From NCBI GenBank assembly GCA_030730365.1, contig JANQVJ010000056.1, forward strand, positions 161,962-225,961: a DNA stretch of 64,000 nt, written 5' to 3'. The translations under genes and the position numbers were made by a program. A model generated the notes under the pieces. It did not search any database and was not told the DNA's origin. It worked only from the letters and a program-made list of their open reading frames with translations. Positions 25,873 to 35,729 of this stretch are shown here, piece after piece. Position 1 is the stretch's first letter. Each line of letters opens with the position of its first letter. Source of the stretch: Verrucomicrobiales bacterium (GTDB taxonomy: Bacteria > Verrucomicrobiota > Verrucomicrobiia > Verrucomicrobiales > DEV007).

Positions 25873-28800
25873 ATGCGCCTGAAGTCTCTCGAGATTCACG
25901 GATTCAAGTCCTTCGCCGATAAGACGAAGCTCGAGTTCCATGAAGGCGTCACAGGGATTGTCGGCCCGAACGGTTGCGGTAAGTCCAACATCGTGGATTC
26001 GATGCGATGGGTCCTCGGTGAGACCTCAGCAAAGGCTCTCCGAGGTGGAGAAATGTCGGACGTTATCTTCAACGGTACCGACCGGCGCTCACCTCTCGGC
26101 ATGGCCGAAGTCACCCTCACTCTGTCGGGCTGTGCGGGCATTCTCGACACGGAATACGACGAGGTCTCGCTAGGACGCCGCGTCTTCCGCGATGGAAAAA
26201 GCGACTATCTCATCAACAAACAGCCCTGCCGCCTCAAGGACATTCACAATCTCCTGATGGACACAGGAATCGGTCGCTCGAGCTACTCCATCATGGAGCA
26301 GGGCAAGATCGACATGCTTTTGAGTTCGAAGCCCGAGGACCGACGTGCCGTCTTCGAAGAAGCCGCCGGGATCACGAAATACAAGACGCAGAAAAAGGAA
26401 GCGCTGCGCAAGCTGGATTACACCGAGGCGAACCTCGTCCGTATTCGCGACGTCATCGCTGAAAACGAGCGACAGATCCGATCCCTTTCCCGCCAGGCAT
26501 CAAAGGCGAAGCGCTACCAATCGCTCTTCGACGACGTGCGGACCCTCGAACTCCACCTCTCCCACAAGAAATGGCGCGAACTCCACGCGGAGAAGTCCGA
26601 ACTGACGACCTCAATTCGAAACTTGCGCCTGCGGCAGGATGAACTTGAGGACTCGATCGAGAAACGTCAGGCCGAAATGGCGGCGGCACGGGTGGAATAT
26701 CAGGAGATCGAGAACCGCCTCTCCCACCTCCAGGCTCAGCTCGCGCGCTTCGAAAACGAGATCAGCACCGCGAATAACCGCATCGAGTTCAACGGCGAGC
26801 GCTCTCACGAGCATGCCCTCCTCATCCGCAAGAATGAGACTGATATCGCCCAGTCGACCGAAAAACGTCAGCGGCAGGAGTCAGACATTGAGAATGCCAA
26901 CCGCCAGCTCGAAGCCGTCGCGACCCGAATCGCGACCGAGCAGTCGCGGGTCGAGGAACTTGAGTCGGAAACTCGGGGGGCACGAACTCTCAGGGAGGAG
27001 CTCAATGTCCGGCTAAGGCAGATCGAGGAAGAGCGTAGCACGCTGAAAAGCCGCATCGCCAGCCTCGAGGCTACTATCGGAACGAACGAGCGCCAGGCGG
27101 AGTCTGACAACCTCCGTTCCAGCCAGTTGGCTGAAGAGATCACCCGACTCCGCAACGACGAAGAAGCCCGCAAGAGCGATGGAGCCGAACTGAAAGACCG
27201 TATCGCCGGTCACCAGATCTCCATCGAAACCTTTGAGGAAAACCTCGCTGAGCTCGAGCAGAAATATCACCGGGCGAAACGATCCGCCGCTGACATGCAG
27301 GAGGACCTATCCTCCCTCCACAAGCTGCGTGCCGAAAAGCGATCGCGTCTCGAAGTGCTCGATCAACTCGTCGCGGACGGAGAAGGTTTTGAAAAAGGGA
27401 CTCAGGCTGTGCTGAAAGGTCTCGACGACCCCGAGTTTTACGCGCAGCACATCAGGCAGCCTCTCGCTAGCTATCTCGAGGTCGATGCCCGCTATGCCGA
27501 AGCGATCGAAGCATCCCTCGGGCGTCGTCTTCAGGCGGTCATCGTCTCGGACGTCGAAATAGCAGAGAAGGTCGTGATTTCCCTGCGGGATGGTAAGGTC
27601 GGGCAGGCCTCCATCATTGCCGAGAGCCACCTCTCTGAATCAGCCCCAACCGATCCGGGGCGGGCGCCGCTGGGTTCGCTCGGCTGGGCCATCGCGGAAG
27701 TCCGCTGTCAGCCAGAGGTGCAGCCGCTCATCGCGAGACTGCTCTCCCATGTGCTCCTTGCCGAGGATCTCAATACCGCTCTGCGACTACGCGAGAAAGA
27801 TCCATCCTACGCGGTTGCGACACTCTCCGGCGAGTTCATCACCCGCGAAGGCATCATCCACGGCGGTCGCACCGGCGACGAATCGGTCTCGGTCCTGCGC
27901 ATGCAAACCGAGATCCGCGATCTGAAGACGGTGACCGACTCGCTCGACACCGAGGTCACCGCACGTCAGGAACGACGTGACGAGCTCAAGCAGCGTGTCG
28001 ATCAGTTCGAAGAGAGCCTGGGGGCAGCGCGGGAAAGACTCCAGCAAAAGCGTGTCGCCTCTTCCACCCTCGAGGGCAAGCTGGCCCTCATCGAACGCGA
28101 TCTCAGTCAGTTCAGCAATCGCATTGAGAGCCTCGAATGGGAACAGCGCGATGTTGTCGAACGCACCGCCAAAGTCACCGGCGAACTCGAGGAAAGCCGG
28201 GCCGAGCGCAGCGCGGCTCTCGAAAAAGTCGAAGGACTCAACTCGACCACCGAGAACACCAGCGCCGAACTCGACGCGGCCCGCTCGCGCGAGGAGGAGC
28301 TCACGGAGAAAGTGACCGAGGCCCGCACCTGTCTTGCCGTCGAGCAGGGCACGAGGCAGAATCTGGAAGAGCAGCGCGAGCCCATGCTGGCACGCCTGAA
28401 CGAATTACTCGAGCAGGTCGAGCGCCGCGAGACTGAAATCGCGAGCTACAAAGCGCGCATCGAGAACTCCGCCGCCGAGACCCAGTCTCTGCAGGCGGAG
28501 ATTCAGCAGTGGGAAATCGAATCCGTCACAGCCCGGGAAGAGAGAGAAACGATCCTGAGTGAAAAGACCGGTTACTCTTCCCGCATCGAAGAGGGCGAGT
28601 CTGACCTGACGAAAAAGCGCCGCGAAGTCCAGACCGTCGCCGCGCAGCGAGGGAAAGAGGAAGTGCGGGTCGCCCAGTTCGACATCAATCTCGAAAACAT
28701 CGAGCGAACCTGTCGTGATCGATACCGAACCGAACTCGAGTTTTTCGAACCTGACAGTCATGCCCTCCTCCTCGCCATCGAGGAACGCAAGCGCAATGGC

Positions 28801-29676
28801 GCCGCTCGACTCAAGAGCTATGCCGACTTCGAAGAGGGAGAGAGCGACAATCCCGCCCCTGCCGCCCCTGCGGACGAAGTGACCGTGATCGACGAGTCCG
28901 CTGCGAATGACGCCGCCGTCGTCGCCGAGCTTGTTTTAAACGACGAGAACGAGGCCGAACTCAACGATCCTGCCGAGCCCGACTGGCCCTTCGTCGAAGA
29001 CGTTGTTTCCCAGCTCCGCACCAAGCTCGACTCAATGGGTCCGGTCAACATTGATGCGATCGAGGAATTCGACGAGCTTGAAGAGCACTACAAATTCAAC
29101 GTGCAACAGCTCAACGATCTCGAGAACTCGAAGGAGGAACTCCTCCGCATGATCGCCCGAATCAACCGCGATACCCGCAAGATGTTCTCGGACACCTTCG
29201 AGAAAATCCGCAAAAACTTCCGCGACATGTTCCGCGAGCTCTTTGGCGAAAAGGCCAAGGCCGACCTCGTCCTCATGGATGATAACGACCCGCTCGAGTG
29301 CGGCATCGACATCATCGCGAAGCCTCCCGGCAAAAAACTACAGACCATCAGTCTACTCTCGGGGGGAGAGCGATCCATGACTGCAGTTGCACTGCTTTTC
29401 GGGATTTACATGGTGAAGCCATCTCCCTTCTGCGTTCTTGACGAGCTGGACGCTCCGCTCGATGAGGCGAACATCACACGGTTCATCAAGGTCCTCGACC
29501 GCTTCATCGGCGGCAGCCAGTTCGTCATCGTGACCCACAGCAAACGCACCATGTCCCGCGCGGATGTGATGTACGGCGTCTCAATGGAGGAATTCGGGGT
29601 TTCGAAAACAGTTGGCGTGACCTTCTCCAAAGCAGGTGAAGGTAAGGGCATGAAGCAGGCCGCGGTAGGTGGTTGA
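25873..29676 (+). CDS. smc: Chromosome segregation protein SMC
   Basis: A 1267-residue SMC ATPase for chromosome compaction and segregation. The N-terminal head carries Walker A GPNGCGKSN (31-39). Long coiled coils flank a hinge at about 520-660 (GLDDPEFYAQHIRQPLAS ... GEFITREGIIHGGRTG). The C-terminal head has the signature LLSGGERSMTAVALL near 1161 and the Walker B region FCVLDELDAPLDEAN. A Pro/Ala/Asp/Glu-rich insert interrupts the coil before the C-terminal head at about 980-1035, making it longer than typical SMC. The start is ATG 25873 (MRLKSLEIHGFKSF); an in-frame TTG at 25864 is not needed. scpA/scpB are not nearby. Confidence 0.96.
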   Translation: MRLKSLEIHGFKSFADKTKLEFHEGVTGIVGPNGCGKSNIVDSMRWVLGETSAKALRGGEMSDVIFNGTDRRSPLGMAEVTLTLSGCAGILDTEYDEVSLGRRVFRDGKSDYLINKQPCRLKDIHNLLMDTGIGRSSYSIMEQGKIDMLLSSKPEDRRAVFEEAAGITKYKTQKKEALRKLDYTEANLVRIRDVIAENERQIRSLSRQASKAKRYQSLFDDVRTLELHLSHKKWRELHAEKSELTTSIRNLRLRQDELEDSIEKRQAEMAAARVEYQEIENRLSHLQAQLARFENEISTANNRIEFNGERSHEHALLIRKNETDIAQSTEKRQRQESDIENANRQLEAVATRIATEQSRVEELESETRGARTLREELNVRLRQIEEERSTLKSRIASLEATIGTNERQAESDNLRSSQLAEEITRLRNDEEARKSDGAELKDRIAGHQISIETFEENLAELEQKYHRAKRSAADMQEDLSSLHKLRAEKRSRLEVLDQLVADGEGFEKGTQAVLKGLDDPEFYAQHIRQPLASYLEVDARYAEAIEASLGRRLQAVIVSDVEIAEKVVISLRDGKVGQASIIAESHLSESAPTDPGRAPLGSLGWAIAEVRCQPEVQPLIARLLSHVLLAEDLNTALRLREKDPSYAVATLSGEFITREGIIHGGRTGDESVSVLRMQTEIRDLKTVTDSLDTEVTARQERRDELKQRVDQFEESLGAARERLQQKRVASSTLEGKLALIERDLSQFSNRIESLEWEQRDVVERTAKVTGELEESRAERSAALEKVEGLNSTTENTSAELDAARSREEELTEKVTEARTCLAVEQGTRQNLEEQREPMLARLNELLEQVERRETEIASYKARIENSAAETQSLQAEIQQWEIESVTAREERETILSEKTGYSSRIEEGESDLTKKRREVQTVAAQRGKEEVRVAQFDINLENIERTCRDRYRTELEFFEPDSHALLLAIEERKRNGAARLKSYADFEEGESDNPAPAAPADEVTVIDESAANDAAVVAELVLNDENEAELNDPAEPDWPFVEDVVSQLRTKLDSMGPVNIDAIEEFDELEEHYKFNVQQLNDLENSKEELLRMIARINRDTRKMFSDTFEKIRKNFRDMFRELFGEKAKADLVLMDDNDPLECGIDIIAKPPGKKLQTISLLSGGERSMTAVALLFGIYMVKPSPFCVLDELDAPLDEANITRFIKVLDRFIGGSQFVIVTHSKRTMSRADVMYGVSMEEFGVSKTVGVTFSKAGEGKGMKQAAVGG

Positions 29677-29747
29677 GGAATCATCTTTTACCGACCATCC
29701 TGTAAAAACCGTTTGAGAGAGTCGCCGTTTCTGCCCACCTTCCTCTT

Positions 29748-30653
29748 GTGCTGAATCGCTCTCTCATTCCTTACTTTTTCCCGATGCTCACCGGGCTGCT
29801 TTGCTTCGGGCAAGGAGCGCTCTCGATCGAGGGCGAAGCGAAGCAAAAACCGGGGCTTCAGAAGATCCAGCTCGTTACCGACATCAGCGCGATCACCCCC
29901 GGCGAGGAATTTACCGTGGCGCTCATCATCGATCCCCTCCCCGACCATCACACCTACTGGCGCGGCCCGGGCATCGTCGGGGTCGCGACTACTTTTAACT
30001 GGACTCTCCCCGACGGATTTTCCGCCGGGGAAGTGGCGTGGCCTCCGCCGCAAAAAGTGCTCATGGCCGGCATCACCGCCTACGGGTATCGCGACAGGCA
30101 GATGCTGCTGACGACGATTACTCCGCCCGATATCATCGAAGGTAGCGAAGTGACCCTCAGTGCTCGTATCGCGTGGATGGCCTGTGCGACTTCGTGCAAT
30201 CCTGGGGTGGATGATTTCACCCTGACATTGCCTGTCAATCGCTCCGGCACCGCCGCAGCGATTGATACCGACCTCGCCGATACCTTCGCGGAGGTCCGTC
30301 GCACCGTTCCGCAAGCGGCGCCCCCAACCTGGAAAATCGAGGTTCGTTCCGCCGCCGCCGACCGGATCGAACTCGATCTCGAAGTGCCTGGCCTTTTCGA
30401 ACCGGCCGCAAAATCGATCTCCTTTTTCTGCTATGACATGCAGGTGGACTCGGACGAGTCGCAAGAGGTCGAAGTCCTTGCCGCAGGAGATACCACGAAG
30501 CTGCGCCTCCGCTTCGTTCGGCCCGAGGTCGCGCCGCGCTCGCCGACCCACTTTGCCGGTGTCCTACGCTGCATCGGGGGCTTTCCCGGTCTCGATTCCC
30601 CCCACATCGAGATTTCGATCCCCTGGCCACCGGGCACATTTTCCAATGAGTAA
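29748..30653 (+). CDS. Secreted DsbD N-terminal domain-like protein
   Basis: A 301-residue exported protein with a signal peptide at about 1-26 and a domain like the periplasmic N-terminal domain of thiol:disulfide interchange protein DsbD (HTYWRGPGIVG, WPPPQKVLMAGITAYGY, then WMACATSCNPG). The Cys pair in ACATSC may be redox active. The membrane and C-terminal thioredoxin parts of DsbD are absent. It starts at GTG 29748 and its stop overlaps the SET-domain gene by 8 bp. Confidence 0.7.
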   Translation: MLNRSLIPYFFPMLTGLLCFGQGALSIEGEAKQKPGLQKIQLVTDISAITPGEEFTVALIIDPLPDHHTYWRGPGIVGVATTFNWTLPDGFSAGEVAWPPPQKVLMAGITAYGYRDRQMLLTTITPPDIIEGSEVTLSARIAWMACATSCNPGVDDFTLTLPVNRSGTAAAIDTDLADTFAEVRRTVPQAAPPTWKIEVRSAAADRIELDLEVPGLFEPAAKSISFFCYDMQVDSDESQEVEVLAAGDTTKLRLRFVRPEVAPRSPTHFAGVLRCIGGFPGLDSPHIEISIPWPPGTFSNE

Positions 30654-31194
30654 AATAAATGCTTTGAGAAAAGGGGAAAGTTGTCACTCCGACTGGTGCG
30701 AGGTGAGAGTTTCGGGCATTCACGGGCGAGGTATCTTCGCGAAGATGGATATCCCCGGAGGCACCCCTATCATCGAATACACGGGGGAAAAAATCACCAA
30801 AGAGGAGTCGCACAGGCGCGGCTGGGCCCAGATCGATCATGCAAAAGTCACGGGCGACGCGGCCGTCTACATCTTTACCCTGGACGACGAATACGACATC
30901 GACGGGAACTTCCCCGAGAACTCCGCCCGCCTCATCAATCACAGTTGTGAATCCAACTGCGAGGCCTATATCGATGGTGAATCAATCTGGATCGCCGCCC
31001 TCTTCGACATCGCCAAAGACACTGAATTATTCTACAACTACGGCTTTGATCTCGATTGCTACGAGGAACACCCTTGCTACTGCGGCAGCGAAAAATGTGT
31101 CGGTCACATCGCAGGCGAAGAACATTGGCCCGCGCTGAAACGCAAGATCTCGCGGAAAAAATCAGCGCGTAAAGCCAGCGCGCTCAAATCCTGA
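30646..31194 (+). CDS. SET-domain protein lysine methyltransferase
   Basis: A 182-residue cytosolic protein consisting of one SET domain. Motifs in order: SGIHGRGIFA (23-32), RLINHSCESNC (95-105, the knot-forming NHSC motif) and ELFYNYGFD (127-135, the catalytic Tyr motif). A post-SET-like zinc motif CYCGSEKCVG follows at 144-153; Cys144, Cys146, Cys151 plus Cys101 could bind zinc. The C-terminus is Lys/Arg-rich. SET proteins methylate lysines; bacterial versions are known from Chlamydiae and relatives. The start at ATG 30646 overlaps the preceding gene by 8 bp. Substrates are unknown. Confidence 0.9.
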   Translation: MSKINALRKGESCHSDWCEVRVSGIHGRGIFAKMDIPGGTPIIEYTGEKITKEESHRRGWAQIDHAKVTGDAAVYIFTLDDEYDIDGNFPENSARLINHSCESNCEAYIDGESIWIAALFDIAKDTELFYNYGFDLDCYEEHPCYCGSEKCVGHIAGEEHWPALKRKISRKKSARKASALKS

Positions 31195-31220
31195 ATCACC
31201 GCCCTCGCGGGTTACCCGAC

Positions 31221-31889
31221 TCACGGAATACGTAGACTCTGCCCCACCCGGATGCCGTCTCCGCTGAGGCCATTGACGCGCTTCAATTCCGGGACCGATG
31301 TTTTGTATTTGCTCGCAAGAGCGAAGAGCGTATCGCCGGAATTCACCTTGTGGTACTTCGTCGCCACAGGAGCGGGCGCCGGCGCAGGAGCCGCCGCAGG
31401 AGCAGGCGCACGGTTCGTCATCCCTGCCGAAGCGAGCTCCACGCCGCCTGCGCTTAAACCGGGGTCAGAGACCTTAGCGAGGGTCGCCCCTACCCCGCCC
31501 GCCTCCACGGGAGATCCAATAGATCTGCCCGAAGCGCGTGCCGCAACAGCCTCCGCATAAGTTGGATACGAGGTCGAAACCGGAGTTGTCGTCGGTGTCT
31601 CCTTGGCAGCCGCCACAGCTGTCGTCGTCTCCGTCTCCGCTTGAGGACTCGCCGAACGATCACGCCCGCCGGAGTTGTTCTTCACCCAGTCTTTGCGATA
31701 GGCCCCGCTCTCATCGAAGGGATAGTCATTTCGCTCGAGCCCGTGACCGGCCGGAGTTTTCAGCTTCACAGGATCGTAGCTGACGTCTTTGTAGGACTTC
31801 GCGGTCGACTTGCACTGAGTCAACATGACCGGCGCGAGGACACCGGCGACGAGGCAGAGAACGGAGCGGGAGAAAGCAGACGAGGCCAT
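31221..31889 (-). CDS. LysM-domain secreted protein, possible lipoprotein
   Basis: A 222-residue exported protein ending in one LysM domain (about 178-222: YHKVNSGDTLFALASKY ... IRVGQSLRIP), which binds peptidoglycan. The N-terminus has a hydrophobic signal with VMLTQC, a weak lipobox because Gln precedes the Cys. The middle is rich in Thr, Ala and Pro, including an APAPA repeat linker. The start is placed at ATG 31889, giving a proper signal peptide. A cell-wall scaffolding or hydrolase-accessory role is likely; no catalytic domain is present. Confidence 0.78.
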   Translation of the reverse strand: MASSAFSRSVLCLVAGVLAPVMLTQCKSTAKSYKDVSYDPVKLKTPAGHGLERNDYPFDESGAYRKDWVKNNSGGRDRSASPQAETETTTAVAAAKETPTTTPVSTSYPTYAEAVAARASGRSIGSPVEAGGVGATLAKVSDPGLSAGGVELASAGMTNRAPAPAAAPAPAPAPVATKYHKVNSGDTLFALASKYKTSVPELKRVNGLSGDGIRVGQSLRIP

Positions 31890-32022
31890 GGCGAGTGAGG
31901 GATTCGTTACAGAAAAAACGATCCACTGGCAGCGACCAGTAGAGGAATCATCAAAGAAAATACTCAATATTTTTTAAAGATAAAGAAATCTTAATTAAAA
32001 TCCACAGTCCAATCCGCTGTAG

Positions 32023-32042
32023 GAGCGGGATCGCCCCCGCTC
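32023..32042. repeat. REP-like palindrome, family D
   Basis: GAGCGGG-atcgcc-CCCGCTC, preceded by ctgtag. The pattern (gtaggagcggg...) resembles REP elements known from other Gram-negatives. It is a single copy here, in the divergent gap between the LysM and cytochrome genes. Confidence 0.55.
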
Positions 32043-32164
32043 TTCAGTTGTTCACTCGCCGCGAGCCGACATCAGAATCGGGGGAATCGCTTGCGCGAAT
32101 CACCGCGCGAAGACACTTTGACCTCCGTCGTTTCTAATTGTACGCTCAGTTCACCTGATTTCAA

Positions 32165-33829
32165 ATGATGCGAACCCATCTCTCCTCCCTCGCTCTCGCT
32201 CTCGCTCTTGCCATCCCTCTTGCCATCCCTCTTGCCGCGCAAGAAGACAAGATTCTCGAGCTTGGCCGTCTCACCTATCAGTCCTGCGTCGCCTGCCATG
32301 GCACCGATGGCAAAGGGATAAAGGCAGGCGATCTCCTCATGGCTCCCTCGCTCCACGACTCGGCATTTGTGAAAGAGAATCATCCCGAGGAACTCACCGC
32401 GATCATTCTGAAAGGGATCATTAAAGCCGATAACAAATACATCCAGGCCATGCTCGCACTCGAGCTTGCCCTGAATGACGAACAGATTGCCGCACTCATC
32501 GCCTACGTCACAAAAGAGTTTGGCGGAACCGAACATCGCGTCAAACCCGCCGATGTAGCGACATGGCGCAAAGCACAGGCCTCGCGCACGAGCCCGTGGA
32601 AGCGCGCCGAACTTGAGGAAATGATCCGCGCCGCCACCGCACCGAAACTCCTCTCAAATGTCCGCTACACCTTCCACACCGGAGAATGGAAAAAATTGCC
32701 GGACTTTTCCTCCCTCACCCCGGCCTCGACCGGAAAATTGGAGAAGAATCTGATCACGCTTGAACCAGCGAAAGAGCACAAGCACGGCTTCGGCATGGTC
32801 TTTGATGCCGACCTCACCATCCCCGAGAGCGGCGATTACGTCTTTTCGCTCACCTCCGACGACGGCTCGGCACTGATCATTAACGGCGAAACGGTTGTCG
32901 GCAATGACGGGATCCACCCGGCGTCAACCGTCGCAATGAAAGAAGAACTCCTGGCGGGCAATCACACGATGCAGGTGCAGTATTTTGACGGCGGCGGACA
33001 ACGCTCTCTCGCCCTTTCGGTAAAGGGCCCCGGAAAAGTCGGCACTCTGTGGCTCTCGGCCGAAAAGGATGAGGCGAAAAAAGCGGCGCAAAGTTACGAC
33101 CCCATTCCGCTGACCTCGCGGCTGCCCGGCGAAGCGATTGTGCACCGGGCCTTCCTCCCGGACGCCAAGCCTCGTGCTATCGGGGTCGGCTATCCCGGTG
33201 ACGTTAATCTCGTCTGGGACGCCGACGTCCTCAATCTCGCCTATGTCTACCGCGGTGACTTCATGGATGCCTCGACACACTGGAACGGCCGCGGGTCCGG
33301 CAGCAAGCCGCTCGGGCAGGACCGCGTCAAAATCGCCCACGGCCTCCCCTTCCAGGTCCTCGAGAGCCTCGACGAACCTTGGATCCCGTTCTCCGAGACG
33401 CAGTTGAAATACGAGCGAGACACGGTCGATCCGCAGAAAGAAATCACGTTCAATGTGCGCCATCCCGACTACCAGTTCCGCGGCTACCGCCTCGACGAAA
33501 AGCGCTTTCCAAGCTTCCGCTACGACTATCGCGGTCTCCGTGTGACCGACACCTTCACCCCCGAAACGATCGAGGGAGTAACTTCCCTCGTGCGCACAAT
33601 CAGGGCCGAGGGCAACCCTGACGAGAACACCTACTTCCGGGTCGCTGAGACGGGATCCCAGGCTGTCACCGACGGCTGGATTGATGTCGGTGGAGATCTC
33701 AAAATACGTCTCACAGGGGCGGAACCGGTCACCCGTAAAGTTGGGGAAAAAAACGAGACTCTCGCTCCCCTCGCTGCCGGCACCACCCTTACCCTTACCT
33801 ATCGCTGGAACACGCCGCTCAAACCCTGA
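32165..33829 (+). CDS. Secreted c-type cytochrome with PA14-like domain
   Basis: A 554-residue exported protein. The signal peptide carries short repeats (LALALALAIPLAIPLAA), followed by a cytochrome c domain with the heme motif CVACHG at 41-46 and a plausible Met ligand at about 59. The middle part (about 160-295) reads as a PA14-like beta domain (FHTGEWKKLPDFS, SGDYVFSLTSDDGSALIING, AGNHTMQVQYFDGGG). A long C-terminal beta-rich domain has no named match. Such multi-domain cytochromes are typical of Planctomycetes/Verrucomicrobia and are linked to polysaccharide oxidation. It pairs with the downstream propeller gene (51 bp). Confidence 0.8.
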   Translation: MMRTHLSSLALALALAIPLAIPLAAQEDKILELGRLTYQSCVACHGTDGKGIKAGDLLMAPSLHDSAFVKENHPEELTAIILKGIIKADNKYIQAMLALELALNDEQIAALIAYVTKEFGGTEHRVKPADVATWRKAQASRTSPWKRAELEEMIRAATAPKLLSNVRYTFHTGEWKKLPDFSSLTPASTGKLEKNLITLEPAKEHKHGFGMVFDADLTIPESGDYVFSLTSDDGSALIINGETVVGNDGIHPASTVAMKEELLAGNHTMQVQYFDGGGQRSLALSVKGPGKVGTLWLSAEKDEAKKAAQSYDPIPLTSRLPGEAIVHRAFLPDAKPRAIGVGYPGDVNLVWDADVLNLAYVYRGDFMDASTHWNGRGSGSKPLGQDRVKIAHGLPFQVLESLDEPWIPFSETQLKYERDTVDPQKEITFNVRHPDYQFRGYRLDEKRFPSFRYDYRGLRVTDTFTPETIEGVTSLVRTIRAEGNPDENTYFRVAETGSQAVTDGWIDVGGDLKIRLTGAEPVTRKVGEKNETLAPLAAGTTLTLTYRWNTPLKP

Positions 33830-33880
33830 TCGACGAACTCCTCAACCCTTTTTACCCGACCACTCAACCCTGTCAGGTCC

Positions 33881-35350
33881 ATGAAATTAACCTCTTTTCT
33901 GATCCTTCCCGCCCTCCTCGCCACCGCCCTCCGGGCGGAACTGCCGAAGGAATCCGACTACTATACGATCACTTCCATTCCGGCCCCGGCCGGAGAAGTG
34001 ATCGAAGGAGGCGGCATCGAACTGATCCCCGACGGCCGTGTCGCCGTGTGCACTCGCCGCGGCCAAATCTGGATGATCGAGAACGCCTTCGAACATCCTG
34101 CCAAACCGGCTAAGTGGACCCTCTTCGCCGAATATCTCCACGAGCCGCTCGGCCTCGCCTGGCGGGACGGATGGCTCTACGTCGTGCAGCGCCCTGAAGT
34201 GACGCGCCTGCGCGACGATAACAGCGACGGTCGCGCCGACCTCTTCGAGACGGTGAGCGATGGCTGGGGTGTCAACGGCGACTACCACGAATACACTTTC
34301 GGTTCGCAGTTCGACAAGGAGGGCAATATCTGGACTACCCTGTGCCTCACCGGCTCTTTTACCGCCCAATCCCTCTACCGCGGCTGGGCTCTACGGATCT
34401 CCCACGACGGGAAACTACTCCCCACCGCAAGCGGGGTTCGCTCACCCGGAGGGGTCGGCTTCAACGCGGAGGGCGACGTCTTCTACACTGACAATCAGGG
34501 GCCGTGGAATGGCTCTAGTTCCCTCAAATGGATCAAGCCGGGATCATTCCAGGGCAATCCCAACGGAAACATTTTTTATGCCTTTGCCGAAGGTGCCGCG
34601 GGTGAACGCCCTCTCGATCCTCCCTACACCGAGCAAGGCAGCCGTACCGTCACGGAACGCGCCAATATTCCCGAACTGGTCCCTCCTGCAGTCATTCTCC
34701 CCCACGCAAAGGTTGGCAACTCTCCCACCGGGATCGTCCCTGACATGAGCAGCGGGAAGTTCGGTCCATTTGCCGGGCAGGTATTCGTCGGCGAGCAGAC
34801 CCATTCGAAGATCCATCGAGTTTTCCTCGAAAAAGTGAACGGGCTCTATCAAGGCGCCATGTTCCCTTTCCTCGAAGGCTTCAAGTCGGGCAACATCGCC
34901 CTGCGCCTCTCCGACGACGGAGCCCTCTTCACGAGTGGATCCAACCGCGGCTGGGGTGCGCGCGGCGGTATGCCCTATAACTTTGAACGGATCAACTGGA
35001 CCGGGAGAGTGCCCTTTGAGATCCACGAGATGAGGGCCCTCCCCGACGGATTTGAGCTGACGTTTACCCAACCGGTCGACAAGGCATCGGCAATCGATGC
35101 TTCGTTTAAAATGACAGCTTACACTTACATTTATCAAAAGGCCTACGGCAGTCCCGAAGTGGACCAGGTCACACCGAAGGTGACAGTCGCTTCCGTCGCG
35201 GACGATGGGTTAAGCTTAAAACTCGAAGTTGAACCGCTCACGAGGGGGCACGTTCACGAACTCGAATCCGCCGGTCTTAAAACCACCGCAGGCGGCCACG
35301 GACTGCTGCATCCTCAGGCGTATTACACGCTCAACGAGATACCCCGGTAA
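33881..35350 (+). CDS. Secreted beta-propeller dehydrogenase-like protein
   Basis: A 489-residue exported protein with a signal peptide (1-19). It resembles the propeller part of PVC-type membrane-bound dehydrogenases: GLAWRDGWLYVVQRPEVTRL, DNSDGRADLFETVSDGWG, VFYTDNQGPWNGSSSL and ALFTSGSNRGWGARGG. The fold is related to PQQ-dependent sugar/sorbosone dehydrogenases. It has no heme motif of its own; the cytochrome gene just upstream probably supplies the electron acceptor. Confidence 0.75.
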   Translation: MKLTSFLILPALLATALRAELPKESDYYTITSIPAPAGEVIEGGGIELIPDGRVAVCTRRGQIWMIENAFEHPAKPAKWTLFAEYLHEPLGLAWRDGWLYVVQRPEVTRLRDDNSDGRADLFETVSDGWGVNGDYHEYTFGSQFDKEGNIWTTLCLTGSFTAQSLYRGWALRISHDGKLLPTASGVRSPGGVGFNAEGDVFYTDNQGPWNGSSSLKWIKPGSFQGNPNGNIFYAFAEGAAGERPLDPPYTEQGSRTVTERANIPELVPPAVILPHAKVGNSPTGIVPDMSSGKFGPFAGQVFVGEQTHSKIHRVFLEKVNGLYQGAMFPFLEGFKSGNIALRLSDDGALFTSGSNRGWGARGGMPYNFERINWTGRVPFEIHEMRALPDGFELTFTQPVDKASAIDASFKMTAYTYIYQKAYGSPEVDQVTPKVTVASVADDGLSLKLEVEPLTRGHVHELESAGLKTTAGGHGLLHPQAYYTLNEIPR

Positions 35351-35537
35351 ATCACAGAGGACGCACACAGGCGCACACAGCTCGGAAACTTACGGCCGCG
35401 GCGGGATCGTAGCGGCGTGATGAACCTGATCCATTGCGGGGTCGGCCACGCCCTGACAAAGGGTCTCTTCAACGGTTCGGACCGCGGTGATCGGGGGACC
35501 GGGCGGATCGTCTTCGGCACTCCCCCCATTTCTCCTG

Positions 35538-35587
35538 CCCTTTCGTTGCGAGACGCCGCGAGGTCGCGTCCCGGCGAGGCGCGGACC
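35538..35587. repeat. REP/MITE-like unit, family B
   Basis: About 50 bp with the core GACGCCGCGAGGTCGCGTC, closely matching 41125-41172 over its whole length. GACGC pairs with GCGTC to form a small hairpin. Confidence 0.7.
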
Positions 35588-35644
35588 ATCGCAGGATAGA
35601 TCACGCTCTTTTCGGGATGGCTTTTCCCGCTCTTTTTCCTAAAG

Positions 35645-35672
35645 GGGCGAGGCACCGAGATGCCTCACCGCG
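35645..35672. repeat. REP-like palindrome, family C
   Basis: GAGGCA-ccgaga-TGCCTC (35649-35666) within ggggcgaggc...gcctcaccgcg. It is similar in core to the unit at 21438-21488. Confidence 0.45.
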
Positions 35673-35729
35673 AGAGCTTCGTTGTCCAGCCCGAGGCGGC
35701 GACGGGGCCTCCGCTGGAGAGGGTCGAAC

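Larger units (their letters stand above)
35351..35729. other. Convergent intergenic region with REP-like repeats
   Basis: A 379-bp gap without a supported gene. It holds a family B unit (35538-35587) and a family C unit (35645-35672). Open frames here have no recognisable domains. Confidence 0.6.
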
